Source: Candidatus Altarchaeales archaeon ex4484_2 (GTDB taxonomy: Archaea > Altiarchaeota > Altiarchaeia > IMC4 > QMZM01). Taken from it: a stretch of 43,196 bases of DNA. This document shows, piece by piece, positions 33,216 through 41,873 of the stretch. Both the position numbers and the translations under genes were made by a program. The stretch covers positions 1-43,196 of the forward strand of contig NJEG01000007.1 of NCBI GenBank assembly GCA_002254565.1, written 5' to 3'. Within the stretch, counting starts at the first letter, position 1. Each line of letters starts with the position of its first letter. The notes beneath the pieces are model-generated. The model saw nothing but the letters and a program-made list of their open reading frames with translations, searched no databases and was not told where the DNA came from.

Positions 33216-33704
33216 ATGAGTTTACCAATATGTAGTATATGCGCCAAGACAAAAGTCTTGTGCAGTAAATGCGAGTCAAAGCTCCAGAAAGGCGAGATAA
33301 GCGAACTGGAGGTGGATATATCCAAGCTACTTTATGAGCTAGGTGACGGGGAGATAGGATTCGAGAGAGCAATCGACACCCAAAACTTCATAATCATATT
33401 AACCGACAAGAAAAACATAGGTAAGATTATAGGTAAAGGTGGGGACAACATAAGGCACTTATCCAACACACTAGGTAAACAAATCAGGGTTATAGGAACC
33501 GGGGATTTAGAGGAAATCCTCTACGATTTCGTTGCCCCAGCCAAGGTGAAAAGCGTTAACAAAGTATACAAGACAGACGGCTCAATAACAAAAAGAGTCA
33601 AGATAGATAAAAGAGATAAGAAAAAGCTGAGAATGGACCTCAATGAGATAGAGAAACTAATAAGATCTCTGACAGACGAGGATATAGAAATAGTCTACAG
33701 CTGA
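33216..33704 (+). CDS. KH-domain RNA-binding protein with N-terminal zinc ribbon (archaeal NusA-like)
   Basis: 162 aa. The N-terminus carries two Cys pairs (CSICAKTKVLCSKC), a likely zinc knuckle. The central KH domain has the RNA-gripping loop GKGG in KIIGKGGDNIRHLSNTLGKQIRVI. The C-terminal part is basic (TKRVKIDKRDKKKLRMD). It matches the layout of archaeal KH proteins often called NusA-like, probably RNA-binding. It lies 9 bp before aspS and is presumably co-transcribed with it and with the ferredoxin gene. Confidence 0.8.
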   Translation: MSLPICSICAKTKVLCSKCESKLQKGEISELEVDISKLLYELGDGEIGFERAIDTQNFIIILTDKKNIGKIIGKGGDNIRHLSNTLGKQIRVIGTGDLEEILYDFVAPAKVKSVNKVYKTDGSITKRVKIDKRDKKKLRMDLNEIEKLIRSLTDEDIEIVYS

Positions 33705-33713
33705 AAAAGAAAG

Positions 33714-35015
33714 ATGAGATCTCATTACTCCAGCCAAGTAACACATGAACTGGAAGATGAAATAGTTATTCTATGTGGATGGGTTCACGAGAAAAGAGAT
33801 CTGGGAAATCTTAAGTTTCTGGTTCTGAGAGACAGGGAAGGGTTTATCCAGATTACTGCGAAAAAAGGCGTTACAGGAGATGACATACTTGAAGATATTA
33901 ACTCCCTCAGCAAGGAATCTGTTATCCAAGTTAAAGGAAAGGTTAAGTTAAACAATAAAGCACCTAACGGGTTGGAGATTAATCCCTCAAACCTTAAGGT
34001 GATAAATGAATCCAACTCCCCCCTGCCTCTGGACGTCACCCAGAAGGTAGACTCAGACATGGACACCCGCCTGAACAACAGATTCATGGACTTAAGGAAA
34101 CCAGGGGTATCCTCCATATTCCGGCTGAGGAGTGCCATCATCAACAGGAGCAGGGAATATCTCAAAGGGGAAGGTTTCATAGAGATGTGCTCCCCCAAGA
34201 TTATCGCTTCAGCATCAGAGGGCGGAACAGATTTATTTCCCATATCCTACTTCGACAAGGAGGCCTTTCTGGCACAGAGCCCCCAGCTCTATAAGCAGAT
34301 GCTGATGGGGTCAGGACTCGATCGGGTTTTTGAAACCACAACCTATTTCAGGGCTGAGGAACACGATACCAGAAGACACCTGAATGAGGTCTCTGCAATA
34401 GATTTGGAGATGGCCTTCATAGAAAGCGAAGAGGACATAATGCAGATGCTTGAGCGCCTGGTTGTGGAGATGATTAAGACAGCATCCTCCTGCAAAAAGG
34501 AGCTGGAAACCCTTGAGTGGGAGATAAAGGTTCCCCAGCTTCCCCTGAAGAGGTTCACCTACGATGAATGCCTTAATTTACTAGCTAAGGAAGGTAAGGA
34601 GATACCGTGGGGTGAGGACATAGACACCGAGGGAGAGAAGCTTTTGGGTAAACTGTTACAGGAAAAACAAGGTATTGAACTATATTTCATAACAAAATAT
34701 CCCCTTAAGAGCAAGCCATTTTATACCATGCCAGATGGTGAGAAATACTCACGGTCTTTTGATTTATGCTTTAAGGGAGTGGAGGTTTCCTCAGGAGGCC
34801 AGAGAATCCACAGCCACAACCACCTGGTTAAGAGAATCGAACAACACAACCTGGAGCCGGAAAACTTCGAATACTACCTAAAGTGCTTCCAGTACGGTAT
34901 GCCCCCCCATGGAGGCTTCGGGTTAGGCGTTGACAGGATGATGATGCAGTTGCTGGATTTACCAATCAAAGAGGTTGTGATGTTCCCACGAGATAGACAT
35001 CGGCTTACACCATAA
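33714..35015 (+). CDS. aspS: Aspartyl-tRNA synthetase (archaeal type)
   Basis: 433 aa, the archaeal/eukaryotic AspRS length. N-terminal OB-fold anticodon-binding domain (VILCGWVHEKRDLGNLKFLVLRD). Class II motifs: motif 1 near GEGFIEMCSPKI, motif 2 as TTTYFRAEEHDTRRHLNEVSAIDLEM, and motif 3 as GFGLGVDRMMMQLL followed by FPRDRHRLTP. The KPFYTMPDGEKYSRSFDL block and GGQRIH favour AspRS over AsnRS. No sign of an Asn-specific form in the window, so it may also charge tRNA-Asn with a GatCAB route; that is inference. Confidence 0.92.
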   Translation: MRSHYSSQVTHELEDEIVILCGWVHEKRDLGNLKFLVLRDREGFIQITAKKGVTGDDILEDINSLSKESVIQVKGKVKLNNKAPNGLEINPSNLKVINESNSPLPLDVTQKVDSDMDTRLNNRFMDLRKPGVSSIFRLRSAIINRSREYLKGEGFIEMCSPKIIASASEGGTDLFPISYFDKEAFLAQSPQLYKQMLMGSGLDRVFETTTYFRAEEHDTRRHLNEVSAIDLEMAFIESEEDIMQMLERLVVEMIKTASSCKKELETLEWEIKVPQLPLKRFTYDECLNLLAKEGKEIPWGEDIDTEGEKLLGKLLQEKQGIELYFITKYPLKSKPFYTMPDGEKYSRSFDLCFKGVEVSSGGQRIHSHNHLVKRIEQHNLEPENFEYYLKCFQYGMPPHGGFGLGVDRMMMQLLDLPIKEVVMFPRDRHRLTP

Positions 35016-35067
35016 ATCTCCGCATCTTGTATAAATCCCCGGCAGCCAATAATTTACCTGAAAGGAA

Positions 35068-35796
35068 ATGATTACCGGATACTCTCGTTTTATTCAGCTT
35101 ATACCAGTTTTTTTGCTGGTTTTTTTAACAATAGCCTTAGGGACCACCGGATACATGTGGCTTGAGGATCTCTCGTTGCTGGATGCGTTCTATTTTACTG
35201 TTATAACAATAACGAGCGTTGGTTTCGGAGACCTCCACCCGACCACAGAATCATCAAAGCTTTTCACGATAGCCCTTGTTTTAATTGGAATGTTTTCCTT
35301 ATTTTATTTAATAAGCGAGCTTATCAGCTTCTTCCTCGAAAGCAGAATAGTGGATACAATGTTTCTCAGGAGGATAAAGCGAAGCATAAGAAAAATGAGA
35401 AACCACATAATACTCTGCGGGTACGGAAACGTCGGCTCACTCATAGCCGATTCCCTGGGGGTGCATAATGTTGTTGTAATAGACAAGGATGAGATGAAAA
35501 TTAATGATGCCAGAGATCGGGGATTCAATACCGTCTTCGGGGACTCAATAAACTCAGAGACTTTAAAGAATGCTAACATAGATAAAGCGAAAGCAATTAT
35601 TGTTGCGTTAAACTCAGACCCTGATGCAGTGTATACAATACTTGCTGCAAAGGAACTTAACAGAGACATTGAGGTTTATGCAAGATCCAACGAGAAAGGC
35701 TCCCTGAACAAGATGAAGAGGGCGGGAGCAAATTATGTGATATGTCTCCCGGGTGTTGGGAGCGACGCAATTCTTAAGGCCATGGAAAAGGGATGA
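35068..35796 (+). CDS. Potassium channel with RCK (TrkA-N) domain
   Basis: 242 aa, 2-helix channel subunit of the MthK type. Helix 1 (LIPVFLLVFLTIALGTTGYMW), a pore loop with the selectivity filter TITSVGFGD (canonical TVGYGD, with F in place of Y), helix 2 (FTIALVLIGMFSLFYLISELISFF). The cytoplasmic RCK domain begins at about residue 112 with HIILCGYGNVGSLIADSL (nucleotide-binding GxGxxG) and VVIDKDEMK. The TrkA-C half found in full MthK is absent, so the protein is a short form. It conducts K+ across the membrane, gated by a bound ligand. The next gene starts 7 bp after its stop. Confidence 0.9.
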   Translation: MITGYSRFIQLIPVFLLVFLTIALGTTGYMWLEDLSLLDAFYFTVITITSVGFGDLHPTTESSKLFTIALVLIGMFSLFYLISELISFFLESRIVDTMFLRRIKRSIRKMRNHIILCGYGNVGSLIADSLGVHNVVVIDKDEMKINDARDRGFNTVFGDSINSETLKNANIDKAKAIIVALNSDPDAVYTILAAKELNRDIEVYARSNEKGSLNKMKRAGANYVICLPGVGSDAILKAMEKG

Positions 35797-35803
35797 AAGG
35801 AAG

Positions 35804-36382
35804 ATGCTTTTTGAGATAGATTTAAGAATCATAGACGCCCTGTGGTTTATCCTGCCCGCATATTTCGCCAACTCCATACCAGTTAACGTGTCAAAAATAA
35901 AGATGCTGGAGTGGCTTGGGAAACCAATAGATGAGAGTAGAGAATTCCTGGGACACAGGATTTTCGGTGACGGGAAGACCTGGAGGGGTTTATTCTTTGG
36001 GGTGGCAGGTGGCACACTGGCAGGTTTAATCCAGCAAAACATCCACCTGGATGCACAAGTATTCCTCCGTTCGCTTCTGGGGAATAGCTTGTTAACTCTG
36101 CCCCAGATGACGGTGGAACTAGCCTTTATCCTGGCTCTGGGTGCCCTTTTGGGGGACATGGTTGCCAGCTTCATAAAAAGGCAATCAGGTCTAGAAAGGG
36201 GAGACCCTGCGCCCCTACTAGATCAGCTGGATTTCGTGTTCGGGGCTGTTTTTCTTTCATGGCTCCTGATCAGAAGCATAAATTATGAGAGATTCTATGC
36301 CCTCATAATCATAACCCCAGTAATCCATGTAATAGGAAATATCATAGCATGGATGCTGAAACTTAAAAAAAGCCCGTGGTAA
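35804..36382 (+). CDS. carS: CDP-archaeol synthase
   Basis: 192 aa membrane enzyme (DUF46/CarS family) that joins CTP to unsaturated archaetidic acid to give CDP-archaeol, the branch point of archaeal polar lipids. Family blocks: GHRIFGDGKTWRGLFFGV and LLGDMVASFIKRQSGLERGDPAPLLDQLDF, with about five membrane helices (start IIDALWFILPAYFANSIPV). The track start at 35753 overlaps the channel gene; ATG 35804 behind AAAGGAAG is the better start and gives the normal family length. Confidence 0.93.
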   Translation: MLFEIDLRIIDALWFILPAYFANSIPVNVSKIKMLEWLGKPIDESREFLGHRIFGDGKTWRGLFFGVAGGTLAGLIQQNIHLDAQVFLRSLLGNSLLTLPQMTVELAFILALGALLGDMVASFIKRQSGLERGDPAPLLDQLDFVFGAVFLSWLLIRSINYERFYALIIITPVIHVIGNIIAWMLKLKKSPW

Positions 36383-36384
36383 AG

Positions 36385-36582
36385 ATGAAATTTGATTTAG
36401 GGATTATGAGGGATGCCCTGCCTCTTGCAGTAGAGCTTGTTGCAATCACCCTGTTTTTCATCCTCCTCGGCTACTTCATCGGAGGTCTGGTTAATAAGAT
36501 GTTCAGTGTTGTTTGCATGTTTATCGGGGTAACAGTGGGTTTGGGCTTTTTTGTGTGGAGAATAACAAAACGATTTCAGTAG
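36385..36582 (+). CDS. Small two-helix membrane protein, AtpZ/AtpI-like
   Basis: 65 aa with two membrane helices: LAVELVAITLFFILLGYFIGGLVN and MFSVVCMFIGVTVGLGFFVWRI. The Gly-spaced LGYFIGG...MFIGVTVGLGF pattern resembles the AtpZ/AtpI family, small proteins encoded beside ATP synthases and linked to ion transport or ring assembly. Here it converges with the V-ATPase subunit C gene with a 7-bp tail overlap. The ATG at 36385, 2 nt after carS, is preferred over the GTG at 36376. The family call is tentative because the protein is very short. Confidence 0.5.
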   Translation: MKFDLGIMRDALPLAVELVAITLFFILLGYFIGGLVNKMFSVVCMFIGVTVGLGFFVWRITKRFQ

Positions 36583-37601
36583 ATAAGAAGCTCCTTGATT
36601 CCATCCCTAGGGAGGTTATTGCTTAACCCAACAGCAATCTTTCTGAGATTATCTATCTCATTCTCCTTCAACGCCAGAAACGACAGTTGAGTGCTTATAT
36701 TAAATGTTTTTGTTATAAGCATCATCCTGTTCAGCCTGATGAAATACTTTTTCAATGATTTCTCAAAAGCAAACAATGATTTTGTTTCATTATATTCCTT
36801 AAGGCCCAGGTTAAGTGAATCAGCATAGACTGTTCCAGATAGCTTATCAAGCACATCAGCAACATTCCTTGACTTAATGCAGTCATCTAATAATTCCCTG
36901 CCTATGTGATGGTGATGGGGGAGCATGTATTTCTTCGCACCCTTCATCCCAAGGGTTCTAAGCGAGGTCATAATGTTTATTGTGTCTGCCTCAGCTCCCG
37001 TTATCTCATAGGCCAACCGGCGGTCTGTGTTCTCAAAAGAGTTCATGGTAGTTAATAGTCTGCTGAAATGGTACTTGTCCAGGGATATGATTAACGGAAA
37101 AGTAAGTCCGTCTTTTCTGTAATCCTCCATCGCGCTAGTCAATGTCTGCCCGTATCTGGTATCCTCAAAGAGGCTTATCAGCCTCTCCATATCCTGCGCA
37201 TCCCTTATCTGATTAAACCTGTTCCTTAACTCATCAGTTAATGCAATCTCGAAGGGCGCTCTGTTCCCGGGTTTAGAATTTATCAACCCCTTAATAGCGG
37301 TTATCTCAGGCCTCCTGACCCTCTCGCACATGAAATCCCTGCATCTATCGCAGGATAAACCACATACCACCCTGCGGTTTTCCACAAGATGCCTAAACAG
37401 AATCTGCTCCACAACCCCCTGACTGTGCTCCTTTAAATCAAATAATTCCAGATAACCATTATCCTCGAGAAAACCTACAAAAGCAGACAAGTCATCAAGA
37501 CCACACCCCTTCTCAAACTCTCTTTTATCCAGAAGCCGGCTCTTCATTCCCCTTATTCTGGCATTAGAGTATGCGTAGTCTTTAACGTTAATATCAGCCA
37601 T
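36576..37601 (-). CDS. atpC: A/V-type ATP synthase subunit C
   Basis: 341 aa, the usual size of archaeal AtpC, the funnel-shaped subunit that joins the central stalk to the membrane K ring. It starts with DYAYSNARIRGMKSRLLDKREFE, the family's typical N-terminus, followed by the repeated helical bundles (ALTDELRNRFNQIRDAQDMERLISLFEDTRYG). Subunit C is diverse in sequence, so the call leans on this N-terminus and on the linked I and K genes. The track start (37631) adds MCFFIYLRLT; ATG 37601 is more likely. A hairpin sits just upstream of the start (37629-37653). Confidence 0.85.
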   Translation of the reverse strand: MADINVKDYAYSNARIRGMKSRLLDKREFEKGCGLDDLSAFVGFLEDNGYLELFDLKEHSQGVVEQILFRHLVENRRVVCGLSCDRCRDFMCERVRRPEITAIKGLINSKPGNRAPFEIALTDELRNRFNQIRDAQDMERLISLFEDTRYGQTLTSAMEDYRKDGLTFPLIISLDKYHFSRLLTTMNSFENTDRRLAYEITGAEADTINIMTSLRTLGMKGAKKYMLPHHHHIGRELLDDCIKSRNVADVLDKLSGTVYADSLNLGLKEYNETKSLFAFEKSLKKYFIRLNRMMLITKTFNISTQLSFLALKENEIDNLRKIAVGLSNNLPRDGIKELLIY

Positions 37602-37628
37602 CGTCAGCCTGAGATAGATAAAAAAACA

Positions 37629-37653
37629 CATAGATGCTTAAGTTGCATCTATG
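37629..37653. repeat. Hairpin between atpK and atpC
   Basis: CATAGATGC-TTAAGTT-GCATCTATG is a perfect 9-bp stem with a 7-nt loop. An outer AAACACA/TGTGTTT pairing can extend it past a bulge. It is in the minus-strand transcript, in the leader of atpC, and may act as an mRNA processing or stability element that tunes the high-copy K subunit against subunit C. Confidence 0.5.
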
Positions 37654-37674
37654 CGTCCTGTGTTTTCCCTGGAC

Positions 37675-37986
37675 TTAAGCTCCGATATTGAACAATATCA
37701 TGAAAGCCACCAGGAGCCCATAAATAGCAAGAGCTTCACCGAATGCTACGAATATAAGAGCCTTACCTAAAAGCTCCGGCTTCTCGGTTATTGAACCAAT
37801 AGCTGCAGCACCAGCCACGCCAACAGCATATCCTGCTCCAAGAGCCGATAAACCAATAGCTATGCCTGCTGCAATATCCTTCATTCCGGACGGTAGCCCC
37901 CCATCCTTATCTTCATCCTGTGCCGCTGTCATTCCCATAAATAAAACCAACACCCCAGACAGTATTAACAAATTCCATAACTTCAT
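37675..37986 (-). CDS. atpK: A/V-type ATP synthase subunit K (proteolipid, c-ring)
   Basis: 103 aa. N-terminal signal-like segment (LLILSGVLVLFMGMTAAQ), then a two-helix hairpin: AAGIAIGLSALGAGYAVGVAGAAAIGS and LGKALIFVAFGEALAIYGLLVAFMILF. The ion-binding Glu is in FGEALAIYGLL. A single-hairpin K subunit rotates against subunit I. Whether the ring carries H+ or Na+ cannot be decided here, although a Gln or Ser/Thr ligand set around the Glu would show it. Second gene of the I-K-C set on the minus strand. Confidence 0.93.
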   Translation of the reverse strand: MKLWNLLILSGVLVLFMGMTAAQDEDKDGGLPSGMKDIAAGIAIGLSALGAGYAVGVAGAAAIGSITEKPELLGKALIFVAFGEALAIYGLLVAFMILFNIGA

Positions 37987-38043
37987 TTTTTCACCTCATT
38001 TTAGATAATTAATTTTTTAGATATATTAATGGTAGTATGATGT

Positions 38044-40083
38044 TTAATCTTCGGTTAGAGTATACCTTCTTTGTACGGTAAACGGTGAATATTCTGCACC
38101 ATCCGCATCAAAGAATTTTGTGAACCACTCATAATAGTGAAGCCTGAGCGTGTGTAAAAAGACAATAAAACCCTCAAGCCCCACGATAAGTAAGGTGCCC
38201 ACGAAAATAATCAACAACCAAAATAAACCATTTAATGAAATGATAGCAGAAAACGTGATATGTTCACTATCAATCCCAGTAATTATCCCGGTAACATTAT
38301 AAAGCGCAAGAAACATCCCGGCATGGACCAAAATCAGGGCAAAAATCCTGCTATAGGAGATGGTGTTTGATAGAAACAAAAGCAGTGTATCAAAAACCTC
38401 AAACCCACCCTCGAAAAGAAGCACGGGAAGTTTAGCCTTCTTTTTGTGAAATAGATTCTCGATGACCCCCTCCAGAGCGATTACCAGAAGGGGTAGTAAA
38501 AATAAGGGGACAGCAATCAACAGATTTTTAGACCATTCAGTCACATTCGTACCGTAATCGGAGACACAGACGTAACCGAACGCGATGATGCCATAATAAA
38601 ACCAGATTTTTGGCACAGGCCTCAGGACAGCATGCAGATACTCTTTCTTTCGTATCAATTTAAGCATGTCCATAAACAACCCAACACCGATGTGGGTCAT
38701 CCCAACAATAATCGCAAACATGAGGAATATCTTCGGGCTCTCAACCGGACTAATCCAGATGATTGGAACTATGTGGTGGAGGCCAAAGAAATCCCCGTAC
38801 ATTAAACCAAAAATCGCAGAAAAAACCCCGCACGATAAAGTAACGAAACCAAGATCCCTGAGTGCGTTCCTACCTAAAACAAAAAGAACAAGCCCAAGTA
38901 AGGCAACAATCAAACCATGACCCACATCACCGAACATAAGCCCAAAAATCAAGGGGAAGGTTACAGCAATCAATGGAGTTGGATCAATCTCTTTATAACC
39001 TGGGAAACCGAAGGTGCGAGTGATAACCTCAAACGGCTTAAAGATTCTTGGATTATCCAGGCAGGTTGGGATAACATCATCCCTGCCCGGATCATCTATC
39101 CTAATGAAAACATTCTCGTCAGTTGCTCTTCGTATTCTCCTGAGCAGGTCCTGGATTCTTTTCTCAGGAACCCAGCCCTCCAGAATGTAAACCCTCCTTG
39201 TTCTGCCATAAAAGCTTTCCACATCAGCTATATCCTTCTCTATCGACATCAGCTCCCTAATAACAAGAAGGTCGTCCGTATGCTCCAGCCTGTAGCTTTC
39301 AAGTCGCCGGGTTAACTTCTTCTTTTCATCAACTAACTCCCTGAGCTCCTTATCCAACCCCCTAAGCACATCCTCTGGCCTGCCAGCATAACCGGATAAT
39401 GAAACCCTTGAAAAATCAAGTCTGCTAAGTATATCATCTAGTTTCTCTTTTTGTTCAACAGGTAGTGATAGTGCTATAGGAACCATCCCATCTACCACTA
39501 TCTCATCAGCCTTCAATAATATGTATTCACCACCCACAATACCCTCTAACTCATCCCTCAATAACTCCAGATTCCCAACAGGGATTACTCCAACAGGGGT
39601 ATATAGGAACTGCGACTCAGTCAGGAGATCTGCATCAACTCCAAGCATACCCAGTACCTGAAGGTCCTTTTTATCACTTACAAGTTCTTCCTCCTTCCCA
39701 GATAACTCAAGAAATCTCTCATGGATTGGAAGAATCTTTTTTTCGATGCCTGCAAGACTGTTTTTCACGTCCGACAGCTGCTCGCTGAAGGGTTTCTCCT
39801 TCACAATAATTTTCTCCCTGAAAGCCTTCAGTTCACCGAATGCGTCATATTCCCCAACCACACCCAAGATATCTATCACGTGATTAATCCTCCTGAGATA
39901 ATCAGCACACTGCTCTGAATTACTTCCGTCGTGTCCACCGGTCAGTTCAGCTGATACGTCTTCGCTCTTTGTTATATCAAGTATCTGCACAACACCCAGC
40001 TTGCTCAGTTCCCTGGATACAGCCTCAACATATCTGTCTAGCACACCTAAACGAACTTTCTTCATGGACACTGGTTTGAACAT
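38044..40083 (-). CDS. atpI: A/V-type ATP synthase subunit I (a subunit)
   Basis: 679 aa, normal length. The N-terminal cytoplasmic half has long coiled-coil stretches (DEKKKLTRRLESYRLEHTDDLLVI) that form the peripheral stalk arm. The C-terminal half has about eight membrane helices starting at PLIAVTFPLIFGLMFGDVGHG, a hallmark of the family. LLFLSNTISYSRIFALILVHAGMF and FIVFLHTLRLHYYEWFTKFF hold the arginines that face the K-ring Glu. The start at 40083 is likely leaderless, with an ACTATAAAT TATA candidate at about 40105; ATG 40065 (MKKVRLGVLD) is the alternative. Subunits E, F, A, B, D and H are not in the window, so the ATPase operon is split. Confidence 0.94.
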   Translation of the reverse strand: MFKPVSMKKVRLGVLDRYVEAVSRELSKLGVVQILDITKSEDVSAELTGGHDGSNSEQCADYLRRINHVIDILGVVGEYDAFGELKAFREKIIVKEKPFSEQLSDVKNSLAGIEKKILPIHERFLELSGKEEELVSDKKDLQVLGMLGVDADLLTESQFLYTPVGVIPVGNLELLRDELEGIVGGEYILLKADEIVVDGMVPIALSLPVEQKEKLDDILSRLDFSRVSLSGYAGRPEDVLRGLDKELRELVDEKKKLTRRLESYRLEHTDDLLVIRELMSIEKDIADVESFYGRTRRVYILEGWVPEKRIQDLLRRIRRATDENVFIRIDDPGRDDVIPTCLDNPRIFKPFEVITRTFGFPGYKEIDPTPLIAVTFPLIFGLMFGDVGHGLIVALLGLVLFVLGRNALRDLGFVTLSCGVFSAIFGLMYGDFFGLHHIVPIIWISPVESPKIFLMFAIIVGMTHIGVGLFMDMLKLIRKKEYLHAVLRPVPKIWFYYGIIAFGYVCVSDYGTNVTEWSKNLLIAVPLFLLPLLVIALEGVIENLFHKKKAKLPVLLFEGGFEVFDTLLLFLSNTISYSRIFALILVHAGMFLALYNVTGIITGIDSEHITFSAIISLNGLFWLLIIFVGTLLIVGLEGFIVFLHTLRLHYYEWFTKFFDADGAEYSPFTVQRRYTLTED

Positions 40084-40166
40084 TTTTGGTTACATTTGAT
40101 TTATAGTGAGGATATCATATTTACATGATTAATCGTTATATTTAACTTTACTGTGGAGTAATAAAA

Positions 40167-41855
40167 ATGAAAACAAAAAAGGAGGACATGATTCCACTAG
40201 TTCTATTATTCATCCTATTAAGTTCTCATACAGCAACAGCAGATGATTCAGGAACGCATGAGGCCATAATAACAGGACATATAACAGACTTAAAAAACCA
40301 GCCAGTTAATGAGGCAGAAATCAGGGTTTATATCAACGGACAGGCCTACGAAACAGATGATGAGGCAAGATCTGCACAAGATGTTGGAGTATATTCCATC
40401 AAAATAGAGGGAGTAACAGAAGAGACTGAAATAACACTTAGGGTGTCTAAACCAAGCTATAAAACAGAGGATATAGAGGTAGATGATTTCGTTTTTAAAG
40501 AGGATACATACTACGCCTTCAAGGATATTGTACTCACCAGAAAAGCGGGGATGGCATTCTATATCTCCGCCCTGGTCCTCATCATAATCTATGTCTTGAT
40601 TTCATTCGAGATTATTCACAGAACCAACGCAGCGCTTTTGGGAGCAGCATCGCTGCTCTTCATCACATACACCCTGGGGACATTCGACGGGGACTACTTC
40701 ATAATATCGTTTGAGGATGCTATCCAAGCAATAGATTTTAACGTGATCTTCCTGCTTATGGGAATGATGATTATTGTTGCAATAATGAAGAGGACAGGGG
40801 TGTTCCAGTGGATGGCCTACAAATCATACCAGTTCGCTAAAGGAGATGTATGGCGCCTGTGCATCATATTAATGATTGTTACCGCAGTCACGTCCGCACT
40901 GCTGGATAATGTAACGACCATGATCCTCTTAACTCCCGTGGTTGTGGAGATTGCCTTGATTCTGGGGATGTCCCCCCTGCCACTTCTGGTACCGCTGGTT
41001 CTGGCATCGAATATCGGGGGGACAGCAACCCTGATCGGAGACCCTCCGAACATAATGATCGGCTCATACGCTCACCTGACCTTCAATGAATTCATAATAA
41101 ACCTGGCCCCTATTGTTGCTTTATCCATAGTAGCTCTCATAATCATGATGCGGTTCCAGTACAAGAAAGAGTATATGAAGGTTAAAGTAGATGACGTTGA
41201 CGGACTGCTTGAGAGACTGAGGGGAGAGTACAGGATAACGGATAAGACCCTGCTCAAGTACAGTCTCGCCATCCTCGGCTTTGTTATCCTCTTGTTTGTA
41301 GTGCACGGGATACTGCATATGGAGCCGAGCATTGCAGCCCTAACCGGCGCATCTGTGCTGCTGCTGCTTAGTCGCGCAGACATTGTTGATATGCTTGAGG
41401 AGGTGGAGTGGCCCACCCTCATATTCTTCATGATGCTCTTTATTATCGTCGGCGCAACGGTTGAGACTGGACTGATCGGGATGCTAGCTGATCTCGTCAG
41501 CGACCTTGCAGGCGGAAGCCTGGTTCTGGCAATAATCCTTATACTATGGGTTTCTGCAATAGCGTCAGCGGTTGTTGATAACATACCCTTCACTGCGACA
41601 ATGCTCCCAATAGTTGCTTACCTGACACAGACCCTGCCTGGCGCCGAAAGTATGGTATTGTGGTGGGCACTGGCTCTGGGGGCGTGTTTCGGCGGAAACG
41701 GCACCCTGATCGGAGCATCCGCGAATGTTGTTACAGCAGGGATATCCGAAAGAGCAGGTCACCCGATACGATTCATCGACTTCCTTAAGGTCGGTGCCCC
41801 GGTTATGTTCGTGAGCGTTTTTATTGCAACAATTTATCTATTAATTGCTTTTTAA
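40167..41855 (+). CDS. NhaD/ArsB-type ion transporter with N-terminal CarboxypepD_reg-like ectodomain
   Basis: 562 aa. Signal peptide (LVLLFILLSSHTATA), an extracytoplasmic beta domain of about 100 residues (IITGHITDLKNQPVNEAEIRVYI...GVYSIKIEG), then about 11 membrane helices of the ion-transporter (IT) superfamily: DNVTTMILLTPVVVEIA, ASNIGGTATLIGDPPNIMIG and VVDNIPFTATMLPIVAYL, with the repeat GGNGTLIGASANVV. These match the P-protein/NhaD/ArsB group, so it exports Na+ in exchange for H+, or an anion such as arsenite or citrate-like acids. The ectodomain is unusual for the family. It is divergent from atpI and followed 18 bp later by a UspA gene. Confidence 0.85.
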   Translation: MKTKKEDMIPLVLLFILLSSHTATADDSGTHEAIITGHITDLKNQPVNEAEIRVYINGQAYETDDEARSAQDVGVYSIKIEGVTEETEITLRVSKPSYKTEDIEVDDFVFKEDTYYAFKDIVLTRKAGMAFYISALVLIIIYVLISFEIIHRTNAALLGAASLLFITYTLGTFDGDYFIISFEDAIQAIDFNVIFLLMGMMIIVAIMKRTGVFQWMAYKSYQFAKGDVWRLCIILMIVTAVTSALLDNVTTMILLTPVVVEIALILGMSPLPLLVPLVLASNIGGTATLIGDPPNIMIGSYAHLTFNEFIINLAPIVALSIVALIIMMRFQYKKEYMKVKVDDVDGLLERLRGEYRITDKTLLKYSLAILGFVILLFVVHGILHMEPSIAALTGASVLLLLSRADIVDMLEEVEWPTLIFFMMLFIIVGATVETGLIGMLADLVSDLAGGSLVLAIILILWVSAIASAVVDNIPFTATMLPIVAYLTQTLPGAESMVLWWALALGACFGGNGTLIGASANVVTAGISERAGHPIRFIDFLKVGAPVMFVSVFIATIYLLIAF

Positions 41856-41873
41856 TCATATACTTAAACCAAA

